From contig OY757921.1 in the NCBI GenBank assembly GCA_963585895.1, positions 80,182,127-80,246,126 on the forward strand: 64,000 bases of DNA, written 5' to 3'. The notes below the pieces were generated by a model that worked only from the letters and a program-made list of their open reading frames with translations, ran no database searches and was not told the origin of the DNA. Within the stretch, counting starts at the first letter, position 1. Each line of letters begins with the position of its first letter. Shown here one piece after another: positions 1 through 10,720 of the stretch. The DNA comes from Sepioteuthis lessoniana (lineage: Eukaryota > Mollusca > Cephalopoda > Myopsida > Loliginidae). The translations under genes were made by a program, and so were the position numbers.

Positions 1-222
1 GCAAAGTACTTAAAGTACTAAACCCCAACTTAATAGTCAGTGAGTTCAACCTTCAGTTGTGCAACTACGTTCACTTTCAGATAGATATTTTTGGAAGAGG
101 CATGAGTCCCCTTATCCCTCCAGCTATGGGTTAAATAGTACCACTACCTGTCTTCTGCAAAGATAGCTTTGGCATTAAATAACCCACAAAGGTTGATATA
201 CCATTAAACAAAGAAACCAAAC
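1..222 (+). mobile_element. SINE family B, left end at window edge
   Basis: A degraded tRNA-like head (agtgagttcaacc region) is followed by the body 'ctatgggttaaatagtacca' and the tail in which 'ggcattaaataa' precedes 'ggttgatataccattaaac'. The same order recurs at 2173, 15373 and 25192. It may be cut by the window start. Confidence 0.75.
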
Positions 223-978
223 AAAAAATTTCAAGTAACTATTCCTATTTAATAATAATACATTGTTTGCTCACAGTTATACATATTTAAGTATTTTTAT
301 CCAATACAAATAACTTACATGCTGTTGTATACTGGAACCTAGAATATTTCAGTATACTAGTATATACGAATTAGTAATTCACAGTAGAGTGCTGAGAATT
401 AGTATGACATAGACGGTTCCCTCAAAGGTCTCCATATGTCTTGGTTCCACTGCCCTAAACAGCTGTAAACAAGTAGTCATAGACCAGTTTAACTACTCTG
501 AGAAAACCCTATGATAGGTTAGTACACAACACTCACATATAGTTTCAAATATTCTTACCTAATACTTATAGTTTTCAAACTTTTAGATGCAGATTAATAT
601 AATACTTTGATCACCCTGTAAGGGATGCAGTTGATGTATTCTAAGTCTCCCCGACAGGTGTATGTTTGTGTATGTAGGGAGACAATAAATGTGTTCCCTT
701 GGGTTTGTAGGTGTGTCTTTGGATATCACATGTTCATTGGTCAAGTGACAGTTCAGAATCATTTCTTGTCCTCTTTTGTTCCTGTTTTTCAAACAGATAA
801 GAACTCTTTTTATCTCAGTTCATTAACAAGACTTCACCACCAAGTGAATGACATTTGCCTCACTATTAAAATGAAAATCACAAGAATAAAACAAGACTTT
901 TCCCTATTTTGGGATACCCCTTTTTATATACTGCTTGAACATGGAACAGTGTTTGTGTATTCTTGTAATATTTCTTAC
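223..978. other. Unassigned AT-rich stretch
   Basis: I see no exon-like reading frame with splice sites, no known repeat and no strong structure here. The open frame at 625-1053 runs through low-complexity DNA and has no protein-like composition. Confidence 0.5.
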
Positions 979-1069
979 ATATGTGTATCAAATATTGTAA
1001 ATGTTTTATATATGTGTATTAAATGTCCTAAATGTTTTATATATGTGTATTAAATGTCCTATATGTATA
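979..1069. repeat. 31-bp tandem repeat, about 3 units
   Basis: The motif tatgtgtattaaat recurs at about 980, 1011 and 1042, a 31-bp step. The units are AT-rich and slightly diverged. Confidence 0.7.
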
Positions 1070-1273
1070 TGAACTTATCTTGTCTTTTCTTCCATTTTGT
1101 TCAATGTTAGTGCATCATTGGATATACTAATGCTAATATTGGACCTTGGTGAGTAGAGATGTGATTAAATATCATTCCTAGTACTAACCATTACCAATAA
1201 CTGGTAACCACTCCAATATGGATATTGTAATTATAGCGGACTGTACATTGACATTCTATTGTAGTAGTAGTTG

Positions 1274-1655
1274 TTTGGTTTGGTTTTATGGCATATCAGC
1301 CATTATAGGTTATTTAATGCCAAATCCTGTTTATGCATATATATTAAATATATTTGGTTTGGTTGGGTTTTATAGCATATCAACCATTGTAGGTTACTTA
1401 ATGCCAAATCCTGTTTATACTTGCATATCAAATATATATGATTTTTAGATGAATCTGAACTCATTTTTTCTTTCCACACAGTTAAATGGTTTCAAGTATT
1501 TGTATCTGACATGAATAATTCTATTTACTATTAATCGTTTATTTGCATACACTTAAATGGCTTCAAGTATTACTATGTAACAATTAAGTTGCAATTTAAC
1601 ATCAGTCATTTGTTTGCAAACATTTAGAGGGATATACATATGATTTGTAATTTAG
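1274..1655 (-). mobile_element. Family D repeat, 3' part, with doubled tail
   Basis: Read on the minus strand this is the 3' end of family D: 'ggatttggcattaaataa' near the end, then a gccataaaaccaaaccaaa-type terminus. The terminal block occurs twice in tandem (1274-1350 and 1353-1430), so either two insertions or a local duplication is present. The upstream D body ('cacacagttaaatggtttca') follows to about 1655. Confidence 0.7.
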
Positions 1656-1668
1656 TAATAGTAAATAA

Positions 1669-1916
1669 AGTAAGTAAAGTTGGCAACTAGAAGGCTCCCT
1701 TTTCAATAGCTGCTACACTGAGGTGTAGGGGAGGGCGCTACTCCTTTCTCTAGATTGTTCCACTTTACCCTTGTACCTTATATTGCTGAGTGTTAAGCAA
1801 GGAGGTATCAAGTACCATTTTTAAAGTCTTTGGTATGACTTGACCTGGGATTGAACCCTGGTCTCCCAGACCATTGATGAACACTCTCCCCACTTGACCA
1901 ATGAGCCAGTTAATGG
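1669..1916 (-). mobile_element. tRNA-derived SINE, family A
   Basis: Minus-strand copy. It has a tRNA-like head with a B box of the GGTTCAATCCC type, the body containing ggtacttgatacctcc, the hairpin-like tacacctcagtgtagcagc, and the 3' end ttgccaactttactt. Head and tail match eight other copies in the window. Confidence 0.85.
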
Positions 1917-2172
1917 TAGAAAAAAAATACAATTCACTATTTTTATGGTTGATGATAGGTATTGCTTTACTTTGATCAGATGATAGGTATTACTTTACTT
2001 GAATAGAAAAAAGAGGACATTTCTTTATTTCAAAGAACCTGACCATATAAAAAGGCAAAGAAGAATGTGTACATGAATATTTACTGTTTGGTTTATGGCC
2101 AAATCCACGTCAGCATCTCATGATGTGTGCTCAGGTGGTCATATGATATACAACTCTCTGTGTCTTTATTTG

Positions 2173-2411
2173 GGGGAGTCCCTATGGCGTAATGGCTAAA
2201 GTGCTGGACAACAGCCTCAAAATAACTGAGTCTGAACTCCAGTTACACTATTATGTTCACTTGCAGACTTATACCCTTGGGAAAGGTATGAACCCCCTTA
2301 TCCTCCCAGCTATGGGTTAAATAGTACCACTACTATCCTTCTACAAGGATGGCTTTTGTATTAAATTACTCAAAAAGGGTGATATGTCATTAAACAAAGA
2401 AACAAAACCCA
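2173..2411 (+). mobile_element. tRNA-derived SINE, family B
   Basis: The head 'atggcgtaatggctaaagtg' resembles a tRNA A box; a GAGTCTGAACTCC B-box-like block follows about 45 bases later. The body 'cccttgggaaaggtatgaac' and the tail ending cattaaacaaagaaac are as in the other B copies. Confidence 0.85.
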
Positions 2412-2449
2412 ACCAAATTTAAAATGGTAAGTTAACATAATATTTTATG

Positions 2450-2483
2450 GTGGAGTCTCAGTGGAGCAATGGCTCAAGTGCAA
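2450..2483 (+). mobile_element. SINE family B, 5' part, split by a mariner
   Basis: The B head (tggagcaatggctcaagtgc) stops where mariner sequence starts; the rest of this SINE resumes at 3387. This is a direct record of a mariner inserting into a SINE. Confidence 0.75.
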
Positions 2484-3385
2484 GAACGGTAAAATTGTCG
2501 TCCTAAAGAAAACAACACTGCAGCTTTATTTTAAAACTTTTATTGAAAAAATCAATTCAGCTAACTTGATTATGTAGTAGAGCTGACATCTAATCAATGT
2601 AGCCACCTTCAGTCTCAATCACCGCCTCGATACGGATCCAGAACTGGGAGCATGCCTTTTTCACAAGCGCCGGCGGGATCTCGGCAAATACTCGGCGGAT
2701 GGCGGCGATCAGCCTGGCTTTGGTGTTGTGGGAGGTCATGTTGGTGATGTCCTCGACATATGACCAAACGAAGTAGTCCAGCAGGTTCAAGTCGGGGGAG
2801 GAGGGGGGCCAGTGAGAGAAGGATACAAAGTCGTAGCACTCCTTCTGAAGTCAAGGATGGGTCTCTTTGGACTTGTGGGATGGCGCTAAGTCCTGCTGCC
2901 ACACCCAGGGTCTGCCACCGACCACCTGATTGCACCTGGGGATCGCCACACTCTTCAGCACATCCAGGTAGACTTTGGTGTTGACTTTCAAGCCGACTTC
3001 GAAGATGTAAGGTGGCATGATGTGGCCCTTGAAACAACACCAAAGACCATAACTGTAGCCGGAAACTTTGTTTTCATCACCCTGGGCACGTCCCTGTTAT
3101 TCGTGGCAATCCAGATTTGCATTTTGAGGGTGTTGGCAATGGTCCTGTTGTCATAACTTGGATCAGTAGAGGTATGAGTTGTACAGCGGCGCATCTCCGA
3201 TCTCCTCGCGTTGAACATTATGTCACTTTCAGACATGATAGAAGGCTCCTATCGCTCTTGAGATTTGTACATAACTGGCCAACTAGTAGATGGTCTGCAA
3301 CAAAAAATGAAAACCAGTTTTCATTAAAAGGAAATGGAATCATGTCGTCTTTTCTAGGGCGACAATTTTATCGTTCCACCCTGTA
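2484..3385 (-). pseudogene. Mariner-like transposon with dead transposase
   Basis: The ends are inverted copies (gaacggtaaaattgtcg on the left; aacgataaaattgtcgcc read from the right end inwards). The minus strand, mainly 3236-2590, encodes the C-terminal two thirds of a Tc1/mariner transposase: a VPRVMKTKFPATVMVFG block, WQQD with the second catalytic Asp, and SSPDL with the third about 32 residues later. It ends in an IEAVIETEGGYID-type C-terminus followed by a stop. An in-frame TGA between the two Asp blocks, a frameshift and loss of the N-terminal part make it inactive. Length is about 0.9 kb against roughly 1.3 kb for an intact mariner. Confidence 0.85.
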
Positions 3386-3386
3386 C

Positions 3387-3587
3387 AACTTCAATGTAAG
3401 TGAGTTTGAACTCTAGTCTTGCTAATACATTTCCTTTCAAATTAAAACCTTTGGGAGAGATTAAACTTTAACCCCCACCTCCCAGCTACGGGTTAAATAG
3501 TATCATTGCTGTTCTTCTACAATAATGGCTTTGACATTAAATAACCTACAAAGGTTGATATACCATTAAACAAAGAAACCAAACCTG
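3387..3587 (+). mobile_element. SINE family B, 3' part after the mariner
   Basis: It resumes the SINE interrupted at 2483: 'gtgagtttgaactctagtc' (B box side), ctacgggttaaatagta, and the full tail ending attaaacaaagaaaccaaac. Confidence 0.8.
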
Positions 3588-3654
3588 TCCTTATTTCAGT
3601 CATACTATTTTACTGAAATTGATTGGACCAGCCATTACTCTCCCTATGTTCCCC

Positions 3655-3866
3655 TTGTCGGCAGGGCTTTGAATATGCTAACTGATACAGCTAGCAAAGA
3701 AAAGGGTTCCTGGGTATAATACTAAACTGAATCTGGTGGTGAGGTTCCACTTCTAGAGATCTAGGGAGTGTGGCATCACCACCTTGTTGCCAATTCCACT
3801 CTGAACCAGAGTGAGAGTATCTGTTTGGGTCCCACCTATGTATCAAACAGATCTGTTTGAAAATTC
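3655..3866 (+). mobile_element. Family D' repeat, 5' part
   Basis: Contains aatatgctaactg, 'ggtgaggttccacttctag' and a Western-style 'tatcaaacagatctgtttg' end, matching copies at 52865, 53632 and 56655. The 3' tail is missing. Confidence 0.55.
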
Positions 3867-4038
3867 TTAATATGAGATAGGAATACTTGAAATCATATGT
3901 GTGAATTATTTATATTAAGTATAATTACTTGAAGCTATCATTGTTCATAAATGTATGTATGTAGATGCAAGTGAATCTGTATGAATGTACATATAGGAGT
4001 GGTGTGTATGTATGTGTGTATACATCTATGCAAGTATG

Positions 4039-4246
4039 TTTGTTAGTTAATGGTATATCAACCTTCTTAGGTTATTTAATGCAAAATCCATTATTTTAGA
4101 ACGACAGTAATGGTACTATTTAACCCATAGCTGGGAGGATTAGGGGGTTCATATCTTTCCCAAGGGTATTTGTTCGAAAGTAAATGTAATAGCACGCTAC
4201 GATTCTGCAGTCCAGCGCTTTAATCACTACACCACGAGGACACCCC
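4039..4246 (-). mobile_element. SINE family B inside the minisatellite
   Basis: Minus-strand copy: tail at the left (atggtatatcaacc), the body 'acccatagctgggaggatta', and the tRNA-like head at the right ('ggtgtagtgattaaagcgct' on the minus strand). Confidence 0.8.
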
Positions 4247-4366
4247 ATGTATGTATGTATGCATATATGTGAGTGTGAGCATATCTGTATGAGTGTGTTT
4301 ATAGGAGTGTTGTGTATGTATGTATCTATGTATGTATGTCTGTATGAGTGCGATTGTATCTGCATA

Positions 4367-4622
4367 AGTAAGTAAAGTTGGCAACCTTAGTCAAGGGTGA
4401 CCCGAAGGCTCCAATAGCTACTACACCAATGTGTAGAGGAGGGTGCTACTCCATTCCTTGGATTGCTCCACTTTACCCTTGATCCTTACCTTATAATCCT
4501 GAGTGCTAAGCAAGGTGGCATCAAGTACCATTTTTTGTGTTTTTGGTATGACTCAACCTGGGATTGAACCACAGTCTCCCAGACCATTGGCAAACACTTT
4601 ACTCAATAGGCCAATGGCCTGG
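4367..4622 (-). mobile_element. SINE family A inside the minisatellite
   Basis: Minus strand; 'agtaaagttggcaacctta' at the left is the 3' end, and 'gaccattggcaaacac' at the right is the head. Minisatellite sequence continues on both sides. Confidence 0.85.
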
Positions 4623-5120
4623 ATGTGAGTGTAAGTATATCCACATGAGTGCGCATATAGGAGTGGTATATATGTATGTATGTATGTATACATCTATTTA
4701 TGTAAGTGTGAGCATATCAGTACCAGTATGCATATACAAGTGGTGTTTCTATATGTATATATGTGGATGTGAGTGTATCTGCATTAGTGTGAGGATATCT
4801 GTATGTCTGTTCATATAGGAGTGGTATATATGTATGTATGTATGTATGTGTGTGAGTATGAGTGTATCCATGAGTGTGTATGCTTAGAGGTGTGCTGTAT
4901 ATGTATATATGTATGCTTGTATGTATTTGTGTGTGAGTGTGAGCATATCTGTATGAGTGTGCATATAGGAGTGGTGTATACGTATGCATATATATATGTA
5001 TGTCTGTATGAGTGTATATGCATATAGAAATGGTATATATGTATATGTATGTATGTTGGTACAAGTGTATCTATATGAGTATGTATGCATATAAGTGTGG
5101 TGTATATATGTATGTGTATG

Positions 5121-5689
5121 GTTTGGTTTGTTTGGTTTTATGGCATATCAACCTTTGTAGGTTATTTAACGCCAAATCCATTTTTATGTAAATAATCTGT
5201 TCTATTGAAAACAGTTCAGTTTAGCATAAGTACACAGTTTAATTGTCAAAAACATTTCCATTTCAAACTATTCAAGCAGTTATATGTAATAATTCAGTTA
5301 AGTGTAAATACAGTTTTAATGTCGAAAAACAGTTCTATTTGAAATAATTCAGTTAAGCATAAGCACGCAGTTTAAATGTAAGTACTGTTTAATTGTCAAA
5401 AACATTTCTATTTCAAGCTATTCAGTTCACTCAATTCATTTTAGCATAAGTATGCTGTTAGTTCTATTTAACCCATAGATAGGGCCCTACCAGGTGCTAC
5501 CACTCCGGGCCAAAGTGGAGCTGGGAGCAATGGCAATGAAGGGGCACTCCGCATTCCCCAAAGCTCCAGCATTGCTGGAACCTCACCATCAGATTGTTTA
5601 GTGTCATATCCAGGACACTCGTTGGGTGGGGGTCCTACTCCTCTGCAGAGAAGCAGTCGGTGTATTCTACAGCCCCAGCCGACTGGGCA
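5121..5689 (-). mobile_element. Family D repeat with 13-bp target duplication
   Basis: The element runs from its gtttggtttg tail (left) to its TGCCCAGTCGGCTGGGGC start (right, minus strand). ATGTATGTGTATG flanks both sides exactly, at 5108-5120 and 5690-5702, which fits target-primed retroposition, although the target is itself repetitive. Internal aactgaattgtttgaaatag-type motifs repeat several times. Confidence 0.8.
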
Positions 5690-6023
5690 ATGTATGTGTA
5701 TGTGTGTAAGTATATCTGTATGAGTGTGCATTTAGAAGTGGTATATATGTATGTTGGTATGAGTATATATGTATGTGGGTATGCACATAGATTCAACTTC
5801 TTAAAAACAATTGGCCTCCTATTAAAGATATAGACTATGTTACCAACACCTTTGACCATCAAGTTTATACAAACAAAAAGCTTTGACATTTATATATACA
5901 CACACATACATATTAGAATTTAACACTCAATGACCCTTAAAAGGTCAGTTTGCCATAAAACTCAACCATCACCAACCTAAACATTTGCATTTACAAATCA
6001 TATATATAATATATGTGTAAAAA

Positions 6024-6090
6024 GGCTCTGGCATTAAATAACCTATAGAGGTTGATATGCCATTAAATCCAACTAACCAACCAAGCATAT
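6024..6090 (+). mobile_element. Isolated B/D-type tail fragment
   Basis: Only the last 65 bases of the shared tail are present: tggcattaaataacctatag, then ggttgatatgccattaaat. Confidence 0.65.
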
Positions 6091-6091
6091 A

Positions 6092-6471
6092 GGTTTGGTT
6101 TGGTTTTATAGTATATCAACCATTGTAGGTTATTTAATGCTAAATCCATTTTTATACATATGAATAGTTCTAAGTACACAGTTCAAATGTCCAAAAATTG
6201 TTCTTTTTCAAACAATTCAGTTTAGCATAAGTACACTGTTTAGTTCTATTCAACCCATAGATAGGACCCTATCAGATGCTACCACTCGAGGTTCTAGTGG
6301 ACCTGGGATCGATGACAATGAAGTGATATTCCACATTCTCCAAAGCTCCAGCATTATTGAATCTTCACCATCAGATTATTTAGTGTCATATATCAGGACA
6401 TTCATTAGGGGAGTTTTACTCCTTTGCAGAAAAGCAGTCAGTGTATTCTGCTGCTCCAGCCAACAGGGCCA
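6092..6471 (-). mobile_element. Family D repeat, internally shortened
   Basis: It has both D ends (gtttggtttggtttt tail at the left, gctccagccaacagggcca at the right) but is about 190 bp shorter than the copy at 5121, because most of the internal minisatellite is missing. Confidence 0.75.
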
Positions 6472-6571
6472 GTATGCATGTAAGTCTGGTGTACATATAC
6501 GTATGTAGGTATGTAAGTGCAAGTGTATCTGTATAAGTATAGGTATAATGTATATGTATGTGCACATGTAG

Positions 6572-7000
6572 TACCAGTAGTCCTTTGAGCAATCTAACTA
6601 TAAAACACAGTACTACCTGTTTTGTAGTTGGTTCTGGTGACGAAACCAGTACCCCCACTAGGTTTGTGTGGTGTGAAAAGTGGGTAGACACCCTGCTGGA
6701 TGACAAGTGACTTGTTGAAGGGTAGGTGAAGCTCCTTGCTTAATAGCTATCCAGCTCATTATTCCTGAGAGTGTTGAACTCCTTTGTCAAGTTATCCAAC
6801 TTGGAGGAAAAAAACTCTGATATAACCCTTGCAGTAGACGTGATTACTGGTTATTTTGCTTCAGCTTGTCACTGGATAATAATCTTGAAGACTTAAACAG
6901 TGATATTCATGTTGTACAAGTGTTGGCTACAATGATGCCATGATGTACAAATGTTTTCTTATGATCTTTTTATCTACTATCCTTTTCCTCAAAAAAGTCC
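6572..7000. other. Unassigned unique-looking stretch
   Basis: No repeat, RNA or exon was recognised. The minus-strand open frame at 6416-6706 starts in the D repeat and is not gene-like. Confidence 0.4.
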
Positions 7001-7440
7001 AGCTTTGGGGAATGCGGAGTACCCCTTCATTGCCATTGCTCCCAGGTCCGTTCTGGCCCGGAGTGGTAGCACCTGATAGGGCCCTATCTATGGGTTAAAT
7101 AAGAACTAACAGCATACTTATGCTAAACTGAATTGTTTGAGTAAACTGAATAGCTTGAAATAGAAATATATTTTTACATTTAAACTGCGTGCTTATGCTT
7201 AACTGAATTATTTGAAATAGAACTGTTTTTCGACATTAAAACTGTATTTACACTTAACTGAATTGTTACATATAACTACTTGAATAGTTTGAAATAGAAA
7301 TGTTTTTGACAATTAAATTGTACTTATGCTAAATTGAATTGTTTTAAACAGAACAGATTATTTACATGAAAATGGATTTGGCATTAAATAACCTACAAAG
7401 GTTTATATGCCATAAAACCCACCCAACCAAACCAAACCAA
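7001..7440 (+). mobile_element. Family D repeat, 5'-truncated
   Basis: Plus-strand copy beginning in the middle of the D body (agctttggggaatgcggag), passing through the internal repeats to the tail and an aaccaaaccaaacc terminus. 5' truncation is typical of LINE-driven retroposition. Confidence 0.75.
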
Positions 7441-8100
7441 TCAAAAAAGTCCCATGGTGATGAAGGTGTGACAACATATGCAGACCTGATCAGTTAGAAG
7501 CCTGCAGTTACATACCTACACACGGGCAACAGGAATCTTATCCTAACATCATTGTTGGATCCTCCCATGAGAGGGACTGATCCCAGTGGGGACTCTTGTG
7601 TCTGAACAGTCCAATTTAGGAGAGCACTGCTCTCCCAGTCTATTTGTAAAGTGCAAAGAAATGTGCACTAAACATTGCCTGTCACCTCAACACTGGTTAG
7701 TTTCCTGCGGCTAACATTGGTTCATTTTTGACTGAAAGAAAAGAAACATAAAACCATATTTACATGCCTAAGTCAAACTTAACATCTGTTGTTAGAATGT
7801 TAGAACTCTTCTATATAGACCATAGTTCTCCAAACTGTTCAAAAGGAAGGACAGTACTAGTGACAAAAGAACTTCAGAGATTACAGATTGATATTGCTGC
7901 TCTCTTGGAAATTTGACTGTCAGAGGAGGATCAGCTGACTGAAGTCTCATCAGGTTATAAACTCTTTTAAGTTGGAAAATCAACTGGTGAAAAACACGAA
8001 GGGGGTTTTAGATTTGCCATTCAAAAAAAAATGGTGGCAAAATTTTTTGGAATTTTCTTCAGATTAGTTATCTAAATTTCTGAGACGAAGCTTGTTGATT
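7441..8100. other. Unassigned stretch before Penelope copy 1
   Basis: No exon or repeat family was recognised. The minus-strand frame at 7792-7983 has no visible domain. Confidence 0.4.
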
Positions 8101-8418
8101 TTTATCATTAAGGGTTTTCAGACTTTTGTCTTCATCTTTATTGTTATTTCCGCAACGTTTCGGCCGATATGTCCTCCAGCCTTCTTCAGGTGTTTGTCGA
8201 ACACGGGAACCTTCACAGACTTCGAATTACGTCCTTTATTGAAACCACGAGGGTCGCCTGTTCTGTTTCCGTTAGCCATAACCAGTTACAAGTGTTAAGT
8301 ATTCCTGTATTGTTACTCACCTGTAGTGAGGATTGAATCTGCAACCTCCAGATGATTGTCTTCTTAGAAGCTTCATTCTCTGGCCTCATCAGGAAGATGT
8401 TCAGATATTACTTATCAC

Positions 8419-9250
8419 GTGCACTCAATCCGATCATCTATACAGTTCACTATGGAGAAAGAGCAAGACAACAAATTACCCTTCCTTGATGTATTAATAA
8501 CACACACAGAACAAGGATTCAGGTCATCTGAGTACCATAAGCCCACCTTCACCGGACAGTACCTCAATTTCAACTCCGATCATCCATATACGGTAAAGAA
8601 AGGAATAATCCGTTGCTTACAACATCGAGCAAAAACCATTAGTAGCGATACTGATGCATATCAAGAAGAAATGATTAGTCTGAGACACAACTTCCAATGT
8701 AACAACTACCCAGAGCACATAACATCGGCTCCAAGAAACCTAGATAGGAGGATGGTGGATAATACCTGAAAACTCACCACCGTATGTCTGCCCTATGTCA
8801 AAGGACTAGCCAAAAGGATCCAAAAGATATGTAGTCCATATGACATCAGGACAGTATTCACAAGTGGTTCAACTCTCCGGAGGTATCTCTTCTGGGTCAA
8901 GCCACCAACGGAATTCAACATGACCAAGAACTATGTTTACTCCATCCCTTGCAGTTGTGGTAAAATATACAAAGGTGAGACAGGTTGCCCACTAAAAGTA
9001 AGGCTAGAAGAACATCAGAAGGCAGTAGTACGAGGCGAGATTGAAAAGTCGGGTATGGCGGACCATATATGGAAGGAAAAGGGAAACCATCTGACCTCAT
9101 GGGATAAAGTTGAAATAATTGATTGAGCTGAACATTGGAGGATTAGACACCTTAAGGAATCAGCACATATGTTGGGCTACATTGACCTGCTGAGTAGACC
9201 AAGTATAGAGTTGAATACAATATGGGAACCGATAATTAAGAAGGCTAGAT
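8419..9250 (+). pseudogene. Penelope-like reverse transcriptase (C-terminal) with GIY-YIG endonuclease
   Basis: The frame contains FTMEKEQDNKLPFLDV and a YLNFNSDHP-type block, both typical of Penelope-like reverse transcriptases. After a linker come IPCSCGKIYKGETG and a VRLEEHQKAV block, the core of a GIY-YIG nuclease. The frame is continuous from 8419 to about 9250 except for two TGA stops at 8767 and 9124. Copy 2 at 30642 still has sense codons there (Trp and Arg). The N-terminal reverse transcriptase with the catalytic YADD region is absent, so this copy is dead on arrival. Confidence 0.85.
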
Positions 9251-9384
9251 GAGAGGAAAAAAATCTGAATATGAGCACAGGTAAAAAATCATACATAATA
9301 GTAGTAATTCTAGTCAAATAAGAACATTAAGTTTATAAGTCCCAAAAATTCACTCTGAGTTGTCCAACAGGACACATGGCATAA

Positions 9385-9480
9385 CGGTTATAGGCGTTGG
9401 TTCCTTAAGCTTCTAAGGAGAAAATCATCTGGATGTTGCAGGTTCAATCCTCACAACAGGCGAGTAACAATACAGGAATA
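9385..9480 (+). repeat. tRNA-like module within the Penelope right terminal repeat
   Basis: The sequence 'atggcataacggttatagg' resembles a Pol III A box and gcaggttcaatcctcac a B box, separated by a long insert with 'ttaagcttctaaggag'. The left arm has the B-box side (minus strand, about 8325-8350) but diverges before the A box. It could be an internal Pol III promoter or a captured SINE. Confidence 0.5.
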
Positions 9481-9644
9481 CTTAACACTTGTACCTGGTT
9501 ATGGCTAACGGTTTCAATAAAGGACATAGTTCGAAGTTCTGTGAAGGATCCCAAGGTCGACAAACACCTGAAGAAGGACATATCGTTGTGGAAATAATGA
9601 TGAAGACAATAGTCTGAAAACCCTTAATGATAAATTTCCTTCAG

Positions 9645-10425
9645 ATGTTAATAATTGCATAATCCATCTCCAATGTGAACAGTATGCAACTTTATTCTCT
9701 GTTTACACCCCAAGGTTGATGAGGAGACAGTCATGACTATGAAGCCTTTCATACCGCTATTTTCTCCATGCCATGCCATGATATCATCATGGTTGGCAGG
9801 ATAGTGGGCATTGGTAAATGCAAATGGTCTGAGGTTACTTGAGCTTTGTTTAGAGCTCAATTTGTAATACTCTTAAATATAAAATTACTTGGACTCACCC
9901 AACATCAAAACATGATCATATGATAGTCTTCATTATAACTTGCAGACATGATATTAGTGATGTACGTGTCATGCATGGTGCAGAATGTGACACAGATCAC
10001 AGTTTGGTGAGAGGAAGATTTAAACTCCATGTTTGCTAAAAGAATCATATGCCTCTTGATATTTATAAACTAAAACAAAAAGATATTTGTGCAAACTTAA
10101 CAGAACAACTTGTTTGTTTGGACTTTAATGGTCCATGGGAAAACTCTTGAGACCAAGTTCATTCTGAGTATTTGGATTTAGAGTGAGGAAACATAAGAAC
10201 TGGTTTGATAATAATGAACTTGTTGTCAGCGAATTACTGGAAAGAAAAAGAGCGTTTTATGTAAATACACTGCAGAATAAGTTCAACCTTCCACCATAAA
10301 GAAATATATCGTCTAAACCTATGTTACAATGTGACCTGAAGATGACAAAAAATGAGTTGTGGTCAAAGGTTTCTTCTGAGATTAAGAGAGCTTTCAACAA
10401 AAAGGATCTTATATTGATCTTCAGC
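9645..10425 (+). pseudogene. LINE endonuclease-to-RT linker fragment
   Basis: Broken frames give blocks expected in a LINE apurinic-type endonuclease: ATLFSVYTPRL, NANGLRLLELCLELNL, then DVRVMHGAECDTDHSLVRG, which is the usual 'RVMRGADCxTDH' C-terminal signature. Further on is a WFDNNELVVSELLERKRAF linker. Many stops and frameshifts are present. The RT part at 13040 has the same orientation and may be the rest of the same insertion. Confidence 0.7.
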
Positions 10426-10483
10426 CTTATGTGTGAAGTGTTTGGTCCACTAACTTCTTCCTTTTGTAATATATTAACATGAC

Positions 10484-10720
10484 CTGCGGGTGTGAATATG
10501 GCGGATGTTGTTGACAGATAGATTGATAAGACCGGTGTGATCACCGAAATGTCATCATGTCCACAGGTGCTGTGTATCAGAGGATGTTGAGACAGCTAGA
10601 TCCACTCAAGGATAATATCAACAAGGTGATTACCGAAATGTCACCATGCCCACAGGTGCTGTGAATACGGTTGATGTTGAAAACAGGTGCATCCAGTCAA
10701 AGATATCAGAATATCACCTG
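10484..10720 (+). repeat. 89-bp tandem repeat, about 2.6 units
   Basis: The block accgaaatgtca...cacaggtgctgtg occurs at about 10542 and 10631, and a partial earlier unit starts near 10484 (gtgtgaatatggcggatgtt). GC content is above that of the neighbours. It may be the U3 region of an LTR that ends near 11090. Confidence 0.6.

Larger units (their letters stand above)
3945..6570. repeat. Degenerate GT/TA minisatellite, interrupted by SINEs
   Basis: Blocks at 3945-4038, 4247-4366, 4623-5120, 5690-5790 and 6472-6570 are built from a 62-82 bp unit: gagcatatctgtatgagtg, a tataggagtggt core, then tatgtatgta runs. The intervening DNA is SINE B, SINE A and two family D copies. Short open frames here are translations of the repeat and are not genes. 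Confidence 0.8.
8101..9634 (+). mobile_element. Penelope-like element with terminal inverted repeats (copy 1)
   Basis: The left end, 8101-8380, is the inverted complement of the right end, 9390-9634: tttatcattaagggttttca opens the element and its complement closes it. Between them lies one reading frame for the C-terminal part of a reverse transcriptase and a GIY-YIG domain. Terminal repeats in inverse orientation are known for Penelope-like elements. The arms differ: the right one has lost about 15 bases near 9580 and carries a complete tRNA-like head. Confidence 0.8.

Noticed and set aside
2760..2984. Plus-strand open frame
   Set aside because: Antisense to the mariner transposase remnant.
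4717..5064. Tyr/His/Thr-rich open frames
   Set aside because: They are translations of the GT/TA minisatellite.
8390..8410. CTGATGA on the minus strand as a hammerhead core
   Set aside because: No GAAA at the required position follows; it lies in the retained RT coding part.
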